Positions 55,115 through 63,069 of a stretch of DNA of 64,000 nucleotides are shown piece after piece. The notes below the pieces were generated by a model. The model saw only the letters and a list, made by a program, of their open reading frames with translations. It did no database searches and was not told the DNA's origin. The stretch is from positions 1,302,001-1,366,000 of the forward strand of contig NZ_SNYI01000001.1 of NCBI RefSeq assembly GCF_004362865.1, written 5' to 3'. A program made the position numbers and the translations under genes. How positions within the stretch are numbered: the first letter of the stretch is position 1; every line of letters starts with the position of its first letter. This DNA is from Zeaxanthinibacter enoshimensis (GTDB taxonomy: Bacteria > Bacteroidota > Bacteroidia > Flavobacteriales > Flavobacteriaceae).

Positions 55115-57127
55115 TTAATCAGGCTGTAGTGCATCATAGATCCAAAATTGCCCACTACTACCTGCGGTAAAATAGGCGATGTCATTTAAGAGGAATAAAA
55201 AATTCATTCTTCGGGGTGCCATGGGTTCCTTTTTCCAGGAGAAGCCATCAAAACTCCAAAGGTTAGTAGTCCCATGCGGTTCATTGACACTACCGAAGTA
55301 AGCCCTGCTATTGGTAGTAAATGCCGTAGGGTTAGCCAGTGATTTGGCAGGGTAATCATCAAATCGTGTCCATTGCTCAACCACGGGGTCGAACTTATAC
55401 ATTTCATAATTATGGGATCCCGTATTTCGTGACCCTCCTAGCCCGGTATATATGTGACCATTAAGTATCGTGGCCACACCACCCCTGCGTCCACCTAGAG
55501 TTGCAGGGTAATTTGCTATCTGTGTCCAACTATCTCCTGTTGGATCGTACTTCCACATGTCGGAGTAATAGGTATGATAATCATAGGATCGTCCTGTTCC
55601 TGCATAACCTATGTTATTATATGAGAAAGTAAGCAAATCCCTTTTGCCCGAATAAGGAACATTGGTTTTCTGTGTCCAGTTCTTCGAGAGGGTATTATAT
55701 TCATAGAGTTCCATTCCTGCCATTATAAAAAGTAGGTTTTCAATTGTAAAACTGCTGGGACTAATAGTGGTACTCCCGGGGTATGACGTTTCCTGTTGCC
55801 ATTCCCTTGTTATAGGATCGTACTTCCAGAATTCATCATTTGAAATCACATACCCCTGGTCCATGGTGGACATCCCTTGGTAGATATAGGCCGAATTGTT
55901 AAATGGAACATTGGAGAGCCTGAACCACTTGTCTGTTATTTGTAGAAAAGTATCACTATAAGCGATTTCCCCGAGAATGTTGACACTTACTTCAACACTG
56001 CGCGAACTGTAAACATGTTCAATCTGAGTAGGGATGATTACGGTAAGGCTATCGGCACGAGCTGTCACGATTTCAGCTATTTTTCCATCGATACGAACCT
56101 CATTCATTTCCGGATCCGGGCTGAAATTCTTGCCAATTAAGGTGAATTCTTCACCCGTCTTAGCTGTATTCGAGGAGAAGGAAGAAATCACAGGGTCTTT
56201 AATGCTTATGGCCTGCTTCACTTTGGTCTTCATATTATTCATTTCAATGGTGATGCCGGGTTCTTTTATATCCACTCCTGCCGGAACCCGAACAACCACG
56301 CTGGACTCCTCTGTTGTCACAATTTCTGCAGGAAAGGCGACGTCTTTAAATCCAAGAAAGTTTACCGAAATACTGCCCTTAACCGGATTAAAATTTTCAC
56401 CGGAGAGCGTGACCTCAGCATCAAAACTGGTCTGCACGGGGGTGATTTCACTGATAACCGGTTTATATAGATTGAACTTTTCTTCAAATGATGACACATT
56501 CCCATTTACTTCGACGGCAACAGTTAGCAGCTCCTCCGCAACCGCGTCCGGGATCAAGAATTTAATTGCTGTCTCACTGAACGATGTGATTTCTGCTTCA
56601 CTCCCTTCTACAAAAACCTTGGTTGCCCATTTAGCTTTGCCAAAATCGCTGGAGGTAATTTCAACCTCGTCCCCAATATGACCGCTCGATGGGATCATGC
56701 TCTTAAGTTCCGGGCCTTTACTGCCCTGGCTCTTAAAGTTAACAGGCTCCCCCAACACGAGGTAATCGGCGGTACGGACATAGGCCTTAACATGATACTC
56801 CTCATTGTTTCTCAGGTTCCTGCTGATCATGGCCGAGAATCCTTCTGCTCCAACATTACCCTCTATACTGATGCGTTCACTGTTCTCAAAATCCATCCTC
56901 CCAACGTAATCATCAGAATAAATGAATCCATATTCTGCAATGGGGTAGTCGCCGCGCAGGATGAACTCAGCATTCAAGCGGGCCCCATCATTTGATACCT
57001 CGGTTACCGGTAAGGTAGTAAGGCGGGGATATTCCCGCGGTGTGATAGTTTCTTCTTCCGTAGTACAGGTAGCCAGGGAAAAAAGTAGAAGAGAGAATGC
57101 GAGTGAACGTAGGATGTACAGTTTCAT
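55115..57127 (-). CDS. IPT/TIG and kelch-repeat lipoprotein
   Basis: Protein of 670 residues. A lipoprotein signal ends in LATC (Cys21). Three IPT/TIG Ig-like domains follow (roughly 130-205, 210-300, 305-390), each opening with a PVISxxxP or SMIPSSG strand, then about six kelch repeats (about 400-665; motifs WKYDPTGDSWTQI, YKFDPVVEQWTRF, YEYNTLSKNWTQK) forming a beta-propeller. It probably binds a glycan or protein at the surface. It overlaps the upstream outer-membrane barrel gene by four bases, so the two are expressed together. Confidence 0.88.
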   Translation of the reverse strand: MKLYILRSLAFSLLLFSLATCTTEEETITPREYPRLTTLPVTEVSNDGARLNAEFILRGDYPIAEYGFIYSDDYVGRMDFENSERISIEGNVGAEGFSAMISRNLRNNEEYHVKAYVRTADYLVLGEPVNFKSQGSKGPELKSMIPSSGHIGDEVEITSSDFGKAKWATKVFVEGSEAEITSFSETAIKFLIPDAVAEELLTVAVEVNGNVSSFEEKFNLYKPVISEITPVQTSFDAEVTLSGENFNPVKGSISVNFLGFKDVAFPAEIVTTEESSVVVRVPAGVDIKEPGITIEMNNMKTKVKQAISIKDPVISSFSSNTAKTGEEFTLIGKNFSPDPEMNEVRIDGKIAEIVTARADSLTVIIPTQIEHVYSSRSVEVSVNILGEIAYSDTFLQITDKWFRLSNVPFNNSAYIYQGMSTMDQGYVISNDEFWKYDPITREWQQETSYPGSTTISPSSFTIENLLFIMAGMELYEYNTLSKNWTQKTNVPYSGKRDLLTFSYNNIGYAGTGRSYDYHTYYSDMWKYDPTGDSWTQIANYPATLGGRRGGVATILNGHIYTGLGGSRNTGSHNYEMYKFDPVVEQWTRFDDYPAKSLANPTAFTTNSRAYFGSVNEPHGTTNLWSFDGFSWKKEPMAPRRMNFLFLLNDIAYFTAGSSGQFWIYDALQPD

Positions 57128-58332
57128 ATCTGAACGATGAAATTAAGGGACAACTGGTTGGTGGTAACCATGGTAGAAAACACATGGCTGATTCTTGACA
57201 TCTGGGTGTAGCGCAGGGTGAGTCCGCTTTTAAAGTGTTTAAAGGATTTTATAACGCCAACCCCTCCCCAGGCGCCTACCTGGGATTTATTGATATATAG
57301 AGCTTCGGTTACCGGAGAAGTCTGTACCTCGTTGCCCTCGATCTCTTCGCTCATTACATAGGATTCGGAATCGATATTAAAGTTTAATCGCCCTCCACCC
57401 TGAAGAAAGAATTGCACGGACCGACCGGGGAAGGTGTATTTGAGGGAAAGAGGGACACCAACCGTTGTGAGAGCGATAAATGTATCGTGGTAGGAGGTGG
57501 AATTGCGCCCTTCCTCAATGACCAGTGACTGGTAACTGGATTTGCTGAAATGAGTCTCCATCTGGAACGCGAATCGTTCCGAGATGCGGGGAGCTGTGAA
57601 GGAAACCAATATTCCTACGGTAGGGACCATATTCTCATAAGAATCATCCATATACTCGAGGTAACTGTCATCTGCTATGAACTTGGGGTCGTGTGAAGTA
57701 ACCAACTGGGACCTGGAGACGCCCACGATAGCGCCGAACTCAAAAACGCTCCATGGCTTTTCGGTTTTGTACTCCTTAAAGTATTCGCCTTTGCATTGAT
57801 TATACTGAACAACCAGTGGAGTAAGGTCGCTTTCCCTTAAGCGGATGTTTACCGTTAATTTTTGAGAATTCTTAAGGCAATCATTGAGCATGTAGGATAG
57901 TTTACCCCTCCAGCGTCCTTTCTCCACCGTGTAGTATTCGTACTTCTGGCGGTCGTAGATCATCTGATGGTTGGAATCCAGGTGTATTAACTCGCCGTCC
58001 TTCTTCACAACAAATTTATCTTCTGCCTGGTAAAGACTCATTTGGCCTTCAACCAGCACCTCTACAAAAGTTCCCTCAACGATAAGTGCACTGTAATGCT
58101 CGTCATTTATGAATCCATACCCCAGGATTTCGGCGGGAGTGTATGTTTTAAGCGTCTCTCCAGTTCTTAATACACAGGATTCATAGCGTTTTTCGATGGT
58201 ACGGTAAGCCAAAAGTCCGTGGATGGTATCCTTTTCCAAGGAGATTACATAGCCCTCCCGGAAATCACTTTGTGCAGAGAGGCAACCCACCATGCATAGC
58301 AAGATGCAGGCGAGTAGGTTATTTTTACTCAT
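57124..58332 (-). CDS. Outer-membrane beta-barrel protein partnered with the TIG/kelch lipoprotein
   Basis: Protein of 402 residues. A Sec signal peptide (about 1-20, ending SAQS) precedes a mixed domain (about 22-180) and a C-terminal porin-like barrel of alternating strands (about 190-402), ending with a hydrophobic residue pattern (NQLSLNFIVQI). It matches the general plan of Bacteroidota outer-membrane barrel proteins. Its last four bases overlap the start of the TIG/kelch gene. No SusC/SusD signatures are seen, so this is not a classical polysaccharide utilisation pair. Confidence 0.82.
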   Translation of the reverse strand: MSKNNLLACILLCMVGCLSAQSDFREGYVISLEKDTIHGLLAYRTIEKRYESCVLRTGETLKTYTPAEILGYGFINDEHYSALIVEGTFVEVLVEGQMSLYQAEDKFVVKKDGELIHLDSNHQMIYDRQKYEYYTVEKGRWRGKLSYMLNDCLKNSQKLTVNIRLRESDLTPLVVQYNQCKGEYFKEYKTEKPWSVFEFGAIVGVSRSQLVTSHDPKFIADDSYLEYMDDSYENMVPTVGILVSFTAPRISERFAFQMETHFSKSSYQSLVIEEGRNSTSYHDTFIALTTVGVPLSLKYTFPGRSVQFFLQGGGRLNFNIDSESYVMSEEIEGNEVQTSPVTEALYINKSQVGAWGGVGVIKSFKHFKSGLTLRYTQMSRISHVFSTMVTTNQLSLNFIVQI

Positions 58333-58806
58333 AAGCAGTTATCCCCAATAGGGGAATGGGTATAGGTCAGGGACACAGGTTAATTGGTTGGTCGCTGTGG
58401 GATTAATACTACGCGACAATCGCATGTCGCACAAACGAGCACTAACTTATAGAATATTTTCATTATGACAAATATTTATCGATGAATAGGGTGAAGGGGT
58501 AACGAGGTAAACAGGTAATCGGGGTAATGGTAAAAGGGGGGAAGGATAAATTGTACGTTCACTCTTTTATGCCAGCACTTAATTTGAGGCATCTTTCGAT
58601 GTGGTCATACCGTAGACGGTCACGCCGTCAAACGGTTCTGCAGATTATATAATGCTGCGAACCGGGAACTGCGAACGGGTAGAGTGACAGGGTGACAAGG
58701 GGGAATAAAAGTTTCAAAGTAGTTTTTATTACTGTCCTTTGTGAACTGCAAACAGCGAACTGCGAACCGCGAACTGCGAACAGCGAACTGGAAACCAAAT
58801 TCTGTA
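58333..58806. repeat. Mosaic repeat locus 4 and upstream region of the barrel gene
   Basis: The first part (58333-58480) is the upstream region of the barrel gene and includes the inverted repeat GCGACA/TGTCGC at 58413-58430. From about 58600 CGTCACGCCGTCAAACGG units, a 38-base block beginning GAACTGCGAACGGGTAGAG (58666-58703, repeated at 61115-61153) and GCAAACTG/GCGAACTG 7-mers run to the VOC gene. No credible ORF. Confidence 0.8.
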
Positions 58807-59460
58807 TCACCGCTCCTTCCGACTTACTATTTCAATAAAAACATTATCGGGATCGCGGAGAAAGACGAGTTGATAGGCATCTCTCTTGACCCACCCCAGT
58901 TTCTGGATATTAAATTTTTTGGACTGGTCAAGGATCTTTTGGAAATCTTTGGCCGAGTAATAGAAGGTAAGGTAATTTACACCTGCCCGATCATTGATTC
59001 CGCCGAGATCTGACCGTTTAACAGGCTCCTCAAAATATGCCAGTTTTATTTCTGTGGCCGCAGGGTTGTCTTTCTGTTTCAACCGCTTCACCTTGAATGG
59101 CTGGTTATTGGCAGCCCCCGCTTCTGCGCTCCAATCCGCATCCAGTTCAAATTCACCTACTTCCACCATGCCTAGAACATTTTTGTAAAAGTCCAGCGAG
59201 GCATTAATATCACTTACGACGATGCCTATTGCTGCTACGCCCAGTTTGGCTTTGGATTGCTGGGGTTTCTTGCCCGACTTCCTCCTCCAGTTTTTGCGAT
59301 AGGTGAGTCTAGGGTCTGGTTTCTCAACGATCAAGGCACCAAGTTTTTTAGCTTCCTGCTGACTTTCCACCATTTCCGGAAGCTCCGCAGGCGGGGTTTG
59401 GGCCCCGCAATGACCAGAAACAATAAGGAAGGCGGCAAGTAGTATGTAAAGTGATTTCAT
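58807..59460 (-). CDS. Exported VOC-superfamily (glyoxalase-like) protein
   Basis: Protein of 217 residues. A Sec signal peptide (about 1-20, ending CGAQ) is followed by a basic, Pro-rich linker (RKNWRRKSGKKPQQSK) and a VOC domain (about 75-215): IGIVVSDINASLDFYKNVLG, SKFDF-like and FLRDPDNVFIEIVSRKE, which has the C-terminal Glu that is often a metal ligand. VOC proteins include glyoxalase I and dioxygenases; an exported form is unusual and the substrate is unknown. It is flanked by mosaic repeats on both sides. Confidence 0.83.
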   Translation of the reverse strand: MKSLYILLAAFLIVSGHCGAQTPPAELPEMVESQQEAKKLGALIVEKPDPRLTYRKNWRRKSGKKPQQSKAKLGVAAIGIVVSDINASLDFYKNVLGMVEVGEFELDADWSAEAGAANNQPFKVKRLKQKDNPAATEIKLAYFEEPVKRSDLGGINDRAGVNYLTFYYSAKDFQKILDQSKKFNIQKLGWVKRDAYQLVFLRDPDNVFIEIVSRKER

Positions 59461-60159
59461 AACATCTCCCGTTTGGAAGCCCGGGGGAGACTACGCGATT
59501 TAGGGTTAAGTTACGAAAAATGTGAGGGAGTGATGCGGCCCGCCCGAACGTACCGTCCGGTACGGGCGGGTGATGCAGTGATGCGGTGATACAGTGATAC
59601 AGGTAGGCGGGTATACGGGTAATTGGAAATCCAGATCAATTTCGAACATCAAACCTCAAACTTCGAACTACCAGGTCATACCGTCACACCGTCACGCCGT
59701 CAAACGGTGATACGGTGATGCAGTGATACGGTGAAGCGGTAATACAGTAAACTTTTACAACTTTTTTATTATGCATCGAACTTCGAACTTCGAACCTCGA
59801 ATTTACCTACCCGCCCGCCCGCCTGAATGACGTAGTCGGGCAGGTACCGAGCGGCACGTTCGGGCGGGTGATGCGGTGATACAGGTATACGGGTAATTGG
59901 AAATCCAGATCAAATTCGAACATCAAACCTCAAACTTCGAACTACCAGGTCACACCGTCACGCCGGCAAACGGTTTTACAGTGATTGGGTGATGCGGTGA
60001 TACAGTGATACAGGTAGGCGGGTATAAGGGTAATTGGAAATCCAGATCAATTTCGAACATCAAACCTCAAACTTCGAACCGCGCATTGCGCACTAAATGC
60101 AACCCTTATTGCAAGCAATCCAACACGCCAGAGACGGGAAAAGATATTAAATTGCCATT
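59461..60159. repeat. Mosaic repeat locus 5 with triplicated 60-bp unit
   Basis: Apart from about 70 bases next to the VOC start, this 699-base gap is repeat DNA. It contains the intact GC hairpin (59539-59570), an enlarged inverted hairpin near 59810-59870, and three copies of a unit of about 50-60 bp beginning GGGTAATTGGAAATCCAG (59617-59678, 59891-59952, 60028-60079; one base differs in copy 2). These are separated by GTGATRCR, CGTCAnnC and YRAACYT arrays. A block from 59748 to 59780 recurs at 61317-61349. Confidence 0.88.
59539..59570. repeat. Intact GC hairpin, copy A
   Basis: CCCGCCCG (59539-59546), four unpaired bases AACG, TACCG-TC-CGGTA, then CGGGCGGG (59563-59570). It is identical over all 32 bases to the copy at 61035-61066. 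Confidence 0.9.
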
Positions 60160-60882
60160 ATGAATCTCTACACCATACTTGCGCTCTCACTACTTGTCCT
60201 CACCCACCTTTTCTCATATAAACTTAATCTGACCAGCATTCCACGCTCCAGGTGGTTGTCTTTTGCAGGCGGGATCTCGGTAGCCTATATCTTCCTGTCT
60301 GCTTTCCCGGAACTGTTCGAATTTCACGAAGCAGTGAGGGAGGAAAAAGGTTTTATCCTGGCGGATTCGGCCATTTTCCTGCTGGCCCTGGGCGGACTCG
60401 TACTTTTCTACGGCCTGGAACGGCATGCGAAGCTGACGGAGCATTCCAGGCGGGATCCGGCGGGGGAAGAGCAGGAGGGAAGTATTTACTGGCTGCACCT
60501 GGCGTCCTTTGCCCTATACAACCTGATCATCGGCTACCTGCTCTTGGAAAGGGAAGAAGACAGCGGAAGGTTCGGAATGATTCTGTACGCCACCGCCATG
60601 GCCTTTCATTTCATGGTGACCGATTTTGCCCTGGCCGAACATTATACCAAACGCTACGAGAAAGGCGGGCGGTGGTTGCTGGTCGCCGCGGTCATCGCAG
60701 GCTGGGGAATCTCCCTCTTCCTCGAGATCCCGAAACACTACCTGGGAATGCTCTTTGCCTTCCTCGCCGGGGGTGTCATCCTTAACGTGATGAAAGAGGA
60801 ATTACCGAAGGAACGCGAAAGTAATCTTCCCGCTTTCATTTCCGGAGTTGTTGGGTATGGAGTGTTGTTAATAGCTGGATGA
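60160..60882 (+). CDS. ZIP-like multi-helix membrane protein
   Basis: Protein of 240 residues with about seven transmembrane helices. The segments SFAGGISVAYIFLSAFPEL and LFAFLAGGVILNVMKEELP resemble the small-residue and acidic helices of ZIP metal transporters, and a His/charge-rich loop (about 85-105) lies between helices 3 and 4. The ZIP call is inference from pattern; the canonical HNxxD motif is not evident. It stands alone between two repeat loci. Confidence 0.6.
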   Translation: MNLYTILALSLLVLTHLFSYKLNLTSIPRSRWLSFAGGISVAYIFLSAFPELFEFHEAVREEKGFILADSAIFLLALGGLVLFYGLERHAKLTEHSRRDPAGEEQEGSIYWLHLASFALYNLIIGYLLLEREEDSGRFGMILYATAMAFHFMVTDFALAEHYTKRYEKGGRWLLVAAVIAGWGISLFLEIPKHYLGMLFAFLAGGVILNVMKEELPKERESNLPAFISGVVGYGVLLIAG

Positions 60883-61412
60883 GGCATTGAAAAGGGTGAT
60901 GCGGCCCGCCCGAATGAACGTCGTTCCTGCCCGTACTGCGTACATGCAGGCGGGCGGGCGGGTGATGCGGTGATGCGGATATTTCGGGATGCCGTCAAAC
61001 CGGCACACCGTCAAACGGTTTTACAGTGATACGGCCCGCCCGAACGTACCGTCCGGTACGGGCGGGTGATGCGGTGAAGCAGTGAAACGGTCACACCCGC
61101 AAACTGCAAACCGTGAACTGCGAACGGGTAGAGTGACAGGGTGACAAGAGGGACAGAAGGGACATAAAAATTTTTTGTGAGTGCCCACTGCCTACTGTCC
61201 ACTGCCTACCACCAACTGAGCCCAGCAGGCCTCGAACTACCAGGTCACACCGTCACGCCGTCACACCGTCAAACGGTTTTACAGTGATACGGTGAAGCGG
61301 TGAAGCGGTAATAGAGTAAACTTTTACAACTTTTTTGTTATGCATCGAACCTCAAACCTCAAACCTCAAACTTCGAACTTATCGGCCGAAAACCTATCAT
61401 GACTCTGTATCC
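60883..61412. repeat. Mosaic repeat locus 6
   Basis: The 530-base gap has an enlarged GC hairpin near 60903-60961, an intact GC hairpin at 61035-61066, GTGATRCR and CGTCAnnC arrays, a 39-base block (61115-61153) shared with locus 4, a block (61317-61349) shared with locus 5, and YRAACYT units that reach to within about 30 bases of the amidase stop. No credible ORF. Confidence 0.87.
61035..61066. repeat. Intact GC hairpin, copy B
   Basis: CCCGCCCG (61035-61042), AACG, TACCG-TC-CGGTA, CGGGCGGG (61059-61066); identical to the copy at 59539-59570. Confidence 0.9.
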
Positions 61413-63056
61413 TTAATCATAAACGGCCGGCGGTTTCCTGTTGTTGAAATTCCGCTCAAAATCATAGGCCATTTTTAACAGCTTCTCTTCCTCGAAGGGT
61501 TTCCCGATAAAGGTGAGCCCGATGGGTTCGCCATCGGTACTGTATCCCATCGGTATCGTCAGGCATGGAAAATGAGCCATGGCGGCATAACCGGCGCTGT
61601 AATTGTTTATAGAGAGAACAGCATCCAGCTTATGGGTATCCATAGGGGTGGTGAAATAACGAACTGCTTCCTGATTCAACCGCTGCTTCAGATCGGCCAG
61701 GGCTGTGCTATCCAAATCTTCAGCAGACACAGAGTGAAACCGTTCCTGCCCGTAGGGCATACGGATGACCGAATCTGCCTCGTTATACCTTTCAATTTCT
61801 GCAGCAGACTGGAAGCGAACGGAGTCCCCGCTGAAATTTTTAAGGTAATGCGCGAGATCCGTCTGCATGTCGGCACTAAGGACGCGCCCAAAATCTGTAA
61901 GATCAGCTTCAATGGGCTCAAAGGCGATCGTGGTGACCCCGGCTGCCTCAAGTTTTTGGACGGTCTCGGCGTAGATACTATCCTTCAAAAATTCTTTATT
62001 GACCCCCAGCCGGAAGGACGAGAGGTCGGCTTCCCGGAGATCTTTCCAATATTGCTTCGGTGATGACTTCTCCAGGGTGACAGGATCATCCCGGTCTTCG
62101 CCTGTCAGTGCTGAAAGCAGGATGGCGTTGTCCACGACATGTTTGGTGATTGGTCCGGGGGTGTCCAGGGTACTGGAGATGGGCACGATGCCGCTCCGGC
62201 TCAGTAATCCCACGGTAGGTTTAAGTCCCACAACGCTATTCTTACTGGCCGGGGAGAGGATAGAGCCCGAGGTTTCCGTGCCGATCGTTGCGGCGGCGTA
62301 ATTGGCGGCCATGGCAACCCCGCTTCCTGAACTGGAACCGCCTGTATCAAACTGCCGCGGTCCGTAAGGATTCAGGGTTTGCCCTCCCATGGCACTGTAG
62401 CCATTGGGACAATCCGAACAAAAGAAATTAGCCCACTCGCTCAGGTTGGTCTTACCTAGAACCAGGCCACCGTGTTCACGGAATTTCCGGATGATATGTG
62501 CATCCGGGGCAAAGTTATTTTTCAGGGCATCTGCCCCTGCAGTGGTGGCCATTCCCGAAGTATTGATATTGTCCTTAACCAGGATCGGGATCCCGAAAAC
62601 AGGGTGGCGGTCCGCAGTGCGCTCGGCATCCCGTTCCCGCGCCTGGGCTACGACCTCGGGGTTGATGGCGATGATGGCATTGAGGGCCGTTTCCGGGTCG
62701 TTCTCGTATCTCACAATGCGGTAGAGATACCACTGGGCGAGGGCCTCGTAGGTCAATTGGCCCGACTCCACCTTGTCCTGTATGCTCAGGATATCCTGCT
62801 CAAAGATCAGGGGCTTCAGCTCCTGGTATCTTTCCTCTGAAAAACCTTGTAATTGGGGCGATATAACGGCCCAGAGGTCATTTTTATCAAGCACTTTGGC
62901 TTGGATCCGCTTGTAACGGAGCCGGGTATTTTCATGGTCGGCATTAGCTTGGAGTATTCCGCTTTCATCATAGGGGACCCAGGGGGCAATTTCGAACTTT
63001 TGCTCGGCCTGGCAACTTAGCAGCAGCAGGATCGCCAGGGGAATTATATATCTCAT
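61413..63056 (-). CDS. Exported amidase (amidase-signature family)
   Basis: Protein of 547 residues. A lipoprotein signal ends in LLSC (Cys15). The amidase-signature domain has the complete Ser-cisSer-Lys triad: Lys161 (PILVKDN), cis-Ser near 243 (GGSSSGSG) and the nucleophile Ser265 (TETSGSIL, where the family usually has TGGS). It hydrolyses amide bonds of unknown substrate in the periplasm. It follows the P1-family peptidase gene by 13 bases, so the two are likely an operon. Confidence 0.92.
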   Translation of the reverse strand: MRYIIPLAILLLLSCQAEQKFEIAPWVPYDESGILQANADHENTRLRYKRIQAKVLDKNDLWAVISPQLQGFSEERYQELKPLIFEQDILSIQDKVESGQLTYEALAQWYLYRIVRYENDPETALNAIIAINPEVVAQARERDAERTADRHPVFGIPILVKDNINTSGMATTAGADALKNNFAPDAHIIRKFREHGGLVLGKTNLSEWANFFCSDCPNGYSAMGGQTLNPYGPRQFDTGGSSSGSGVAMAANYAAATIGTETSGSILSPASKNSVVGLKPTVGLLSRSGIVPISSTLDTPGPITKHVVDNAILLSALTGEDRDDPVTLEKSSPKQYWKDLREADLSSFRLGVNKEFLKDSIYAETVQKLEAAGVTTIAFEPIEADLTDFGRVLSADMQTDLAHYLKNFSGDSVRFQSAAEIERYNEADSVIRMPYGQERFHSVSAEDLDSTALADLKQRLNQEAVRYFTTPMDTHKLDAVLSINNYSAGYAAMAHFPCLTIPMGYSTDGEPIGLTFIGKPFEEEKLLKMAYDFERNFNNRKPPAVYD

Positions 63057-63069
63057 AGGTACTCGGGTT

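Noticed and set aside
59461-61412. Integron attC sites around gene cassettes
   Set aside because: Genes near the hairpins face both directions, no GTTRRRY core was found and no integrase is present.
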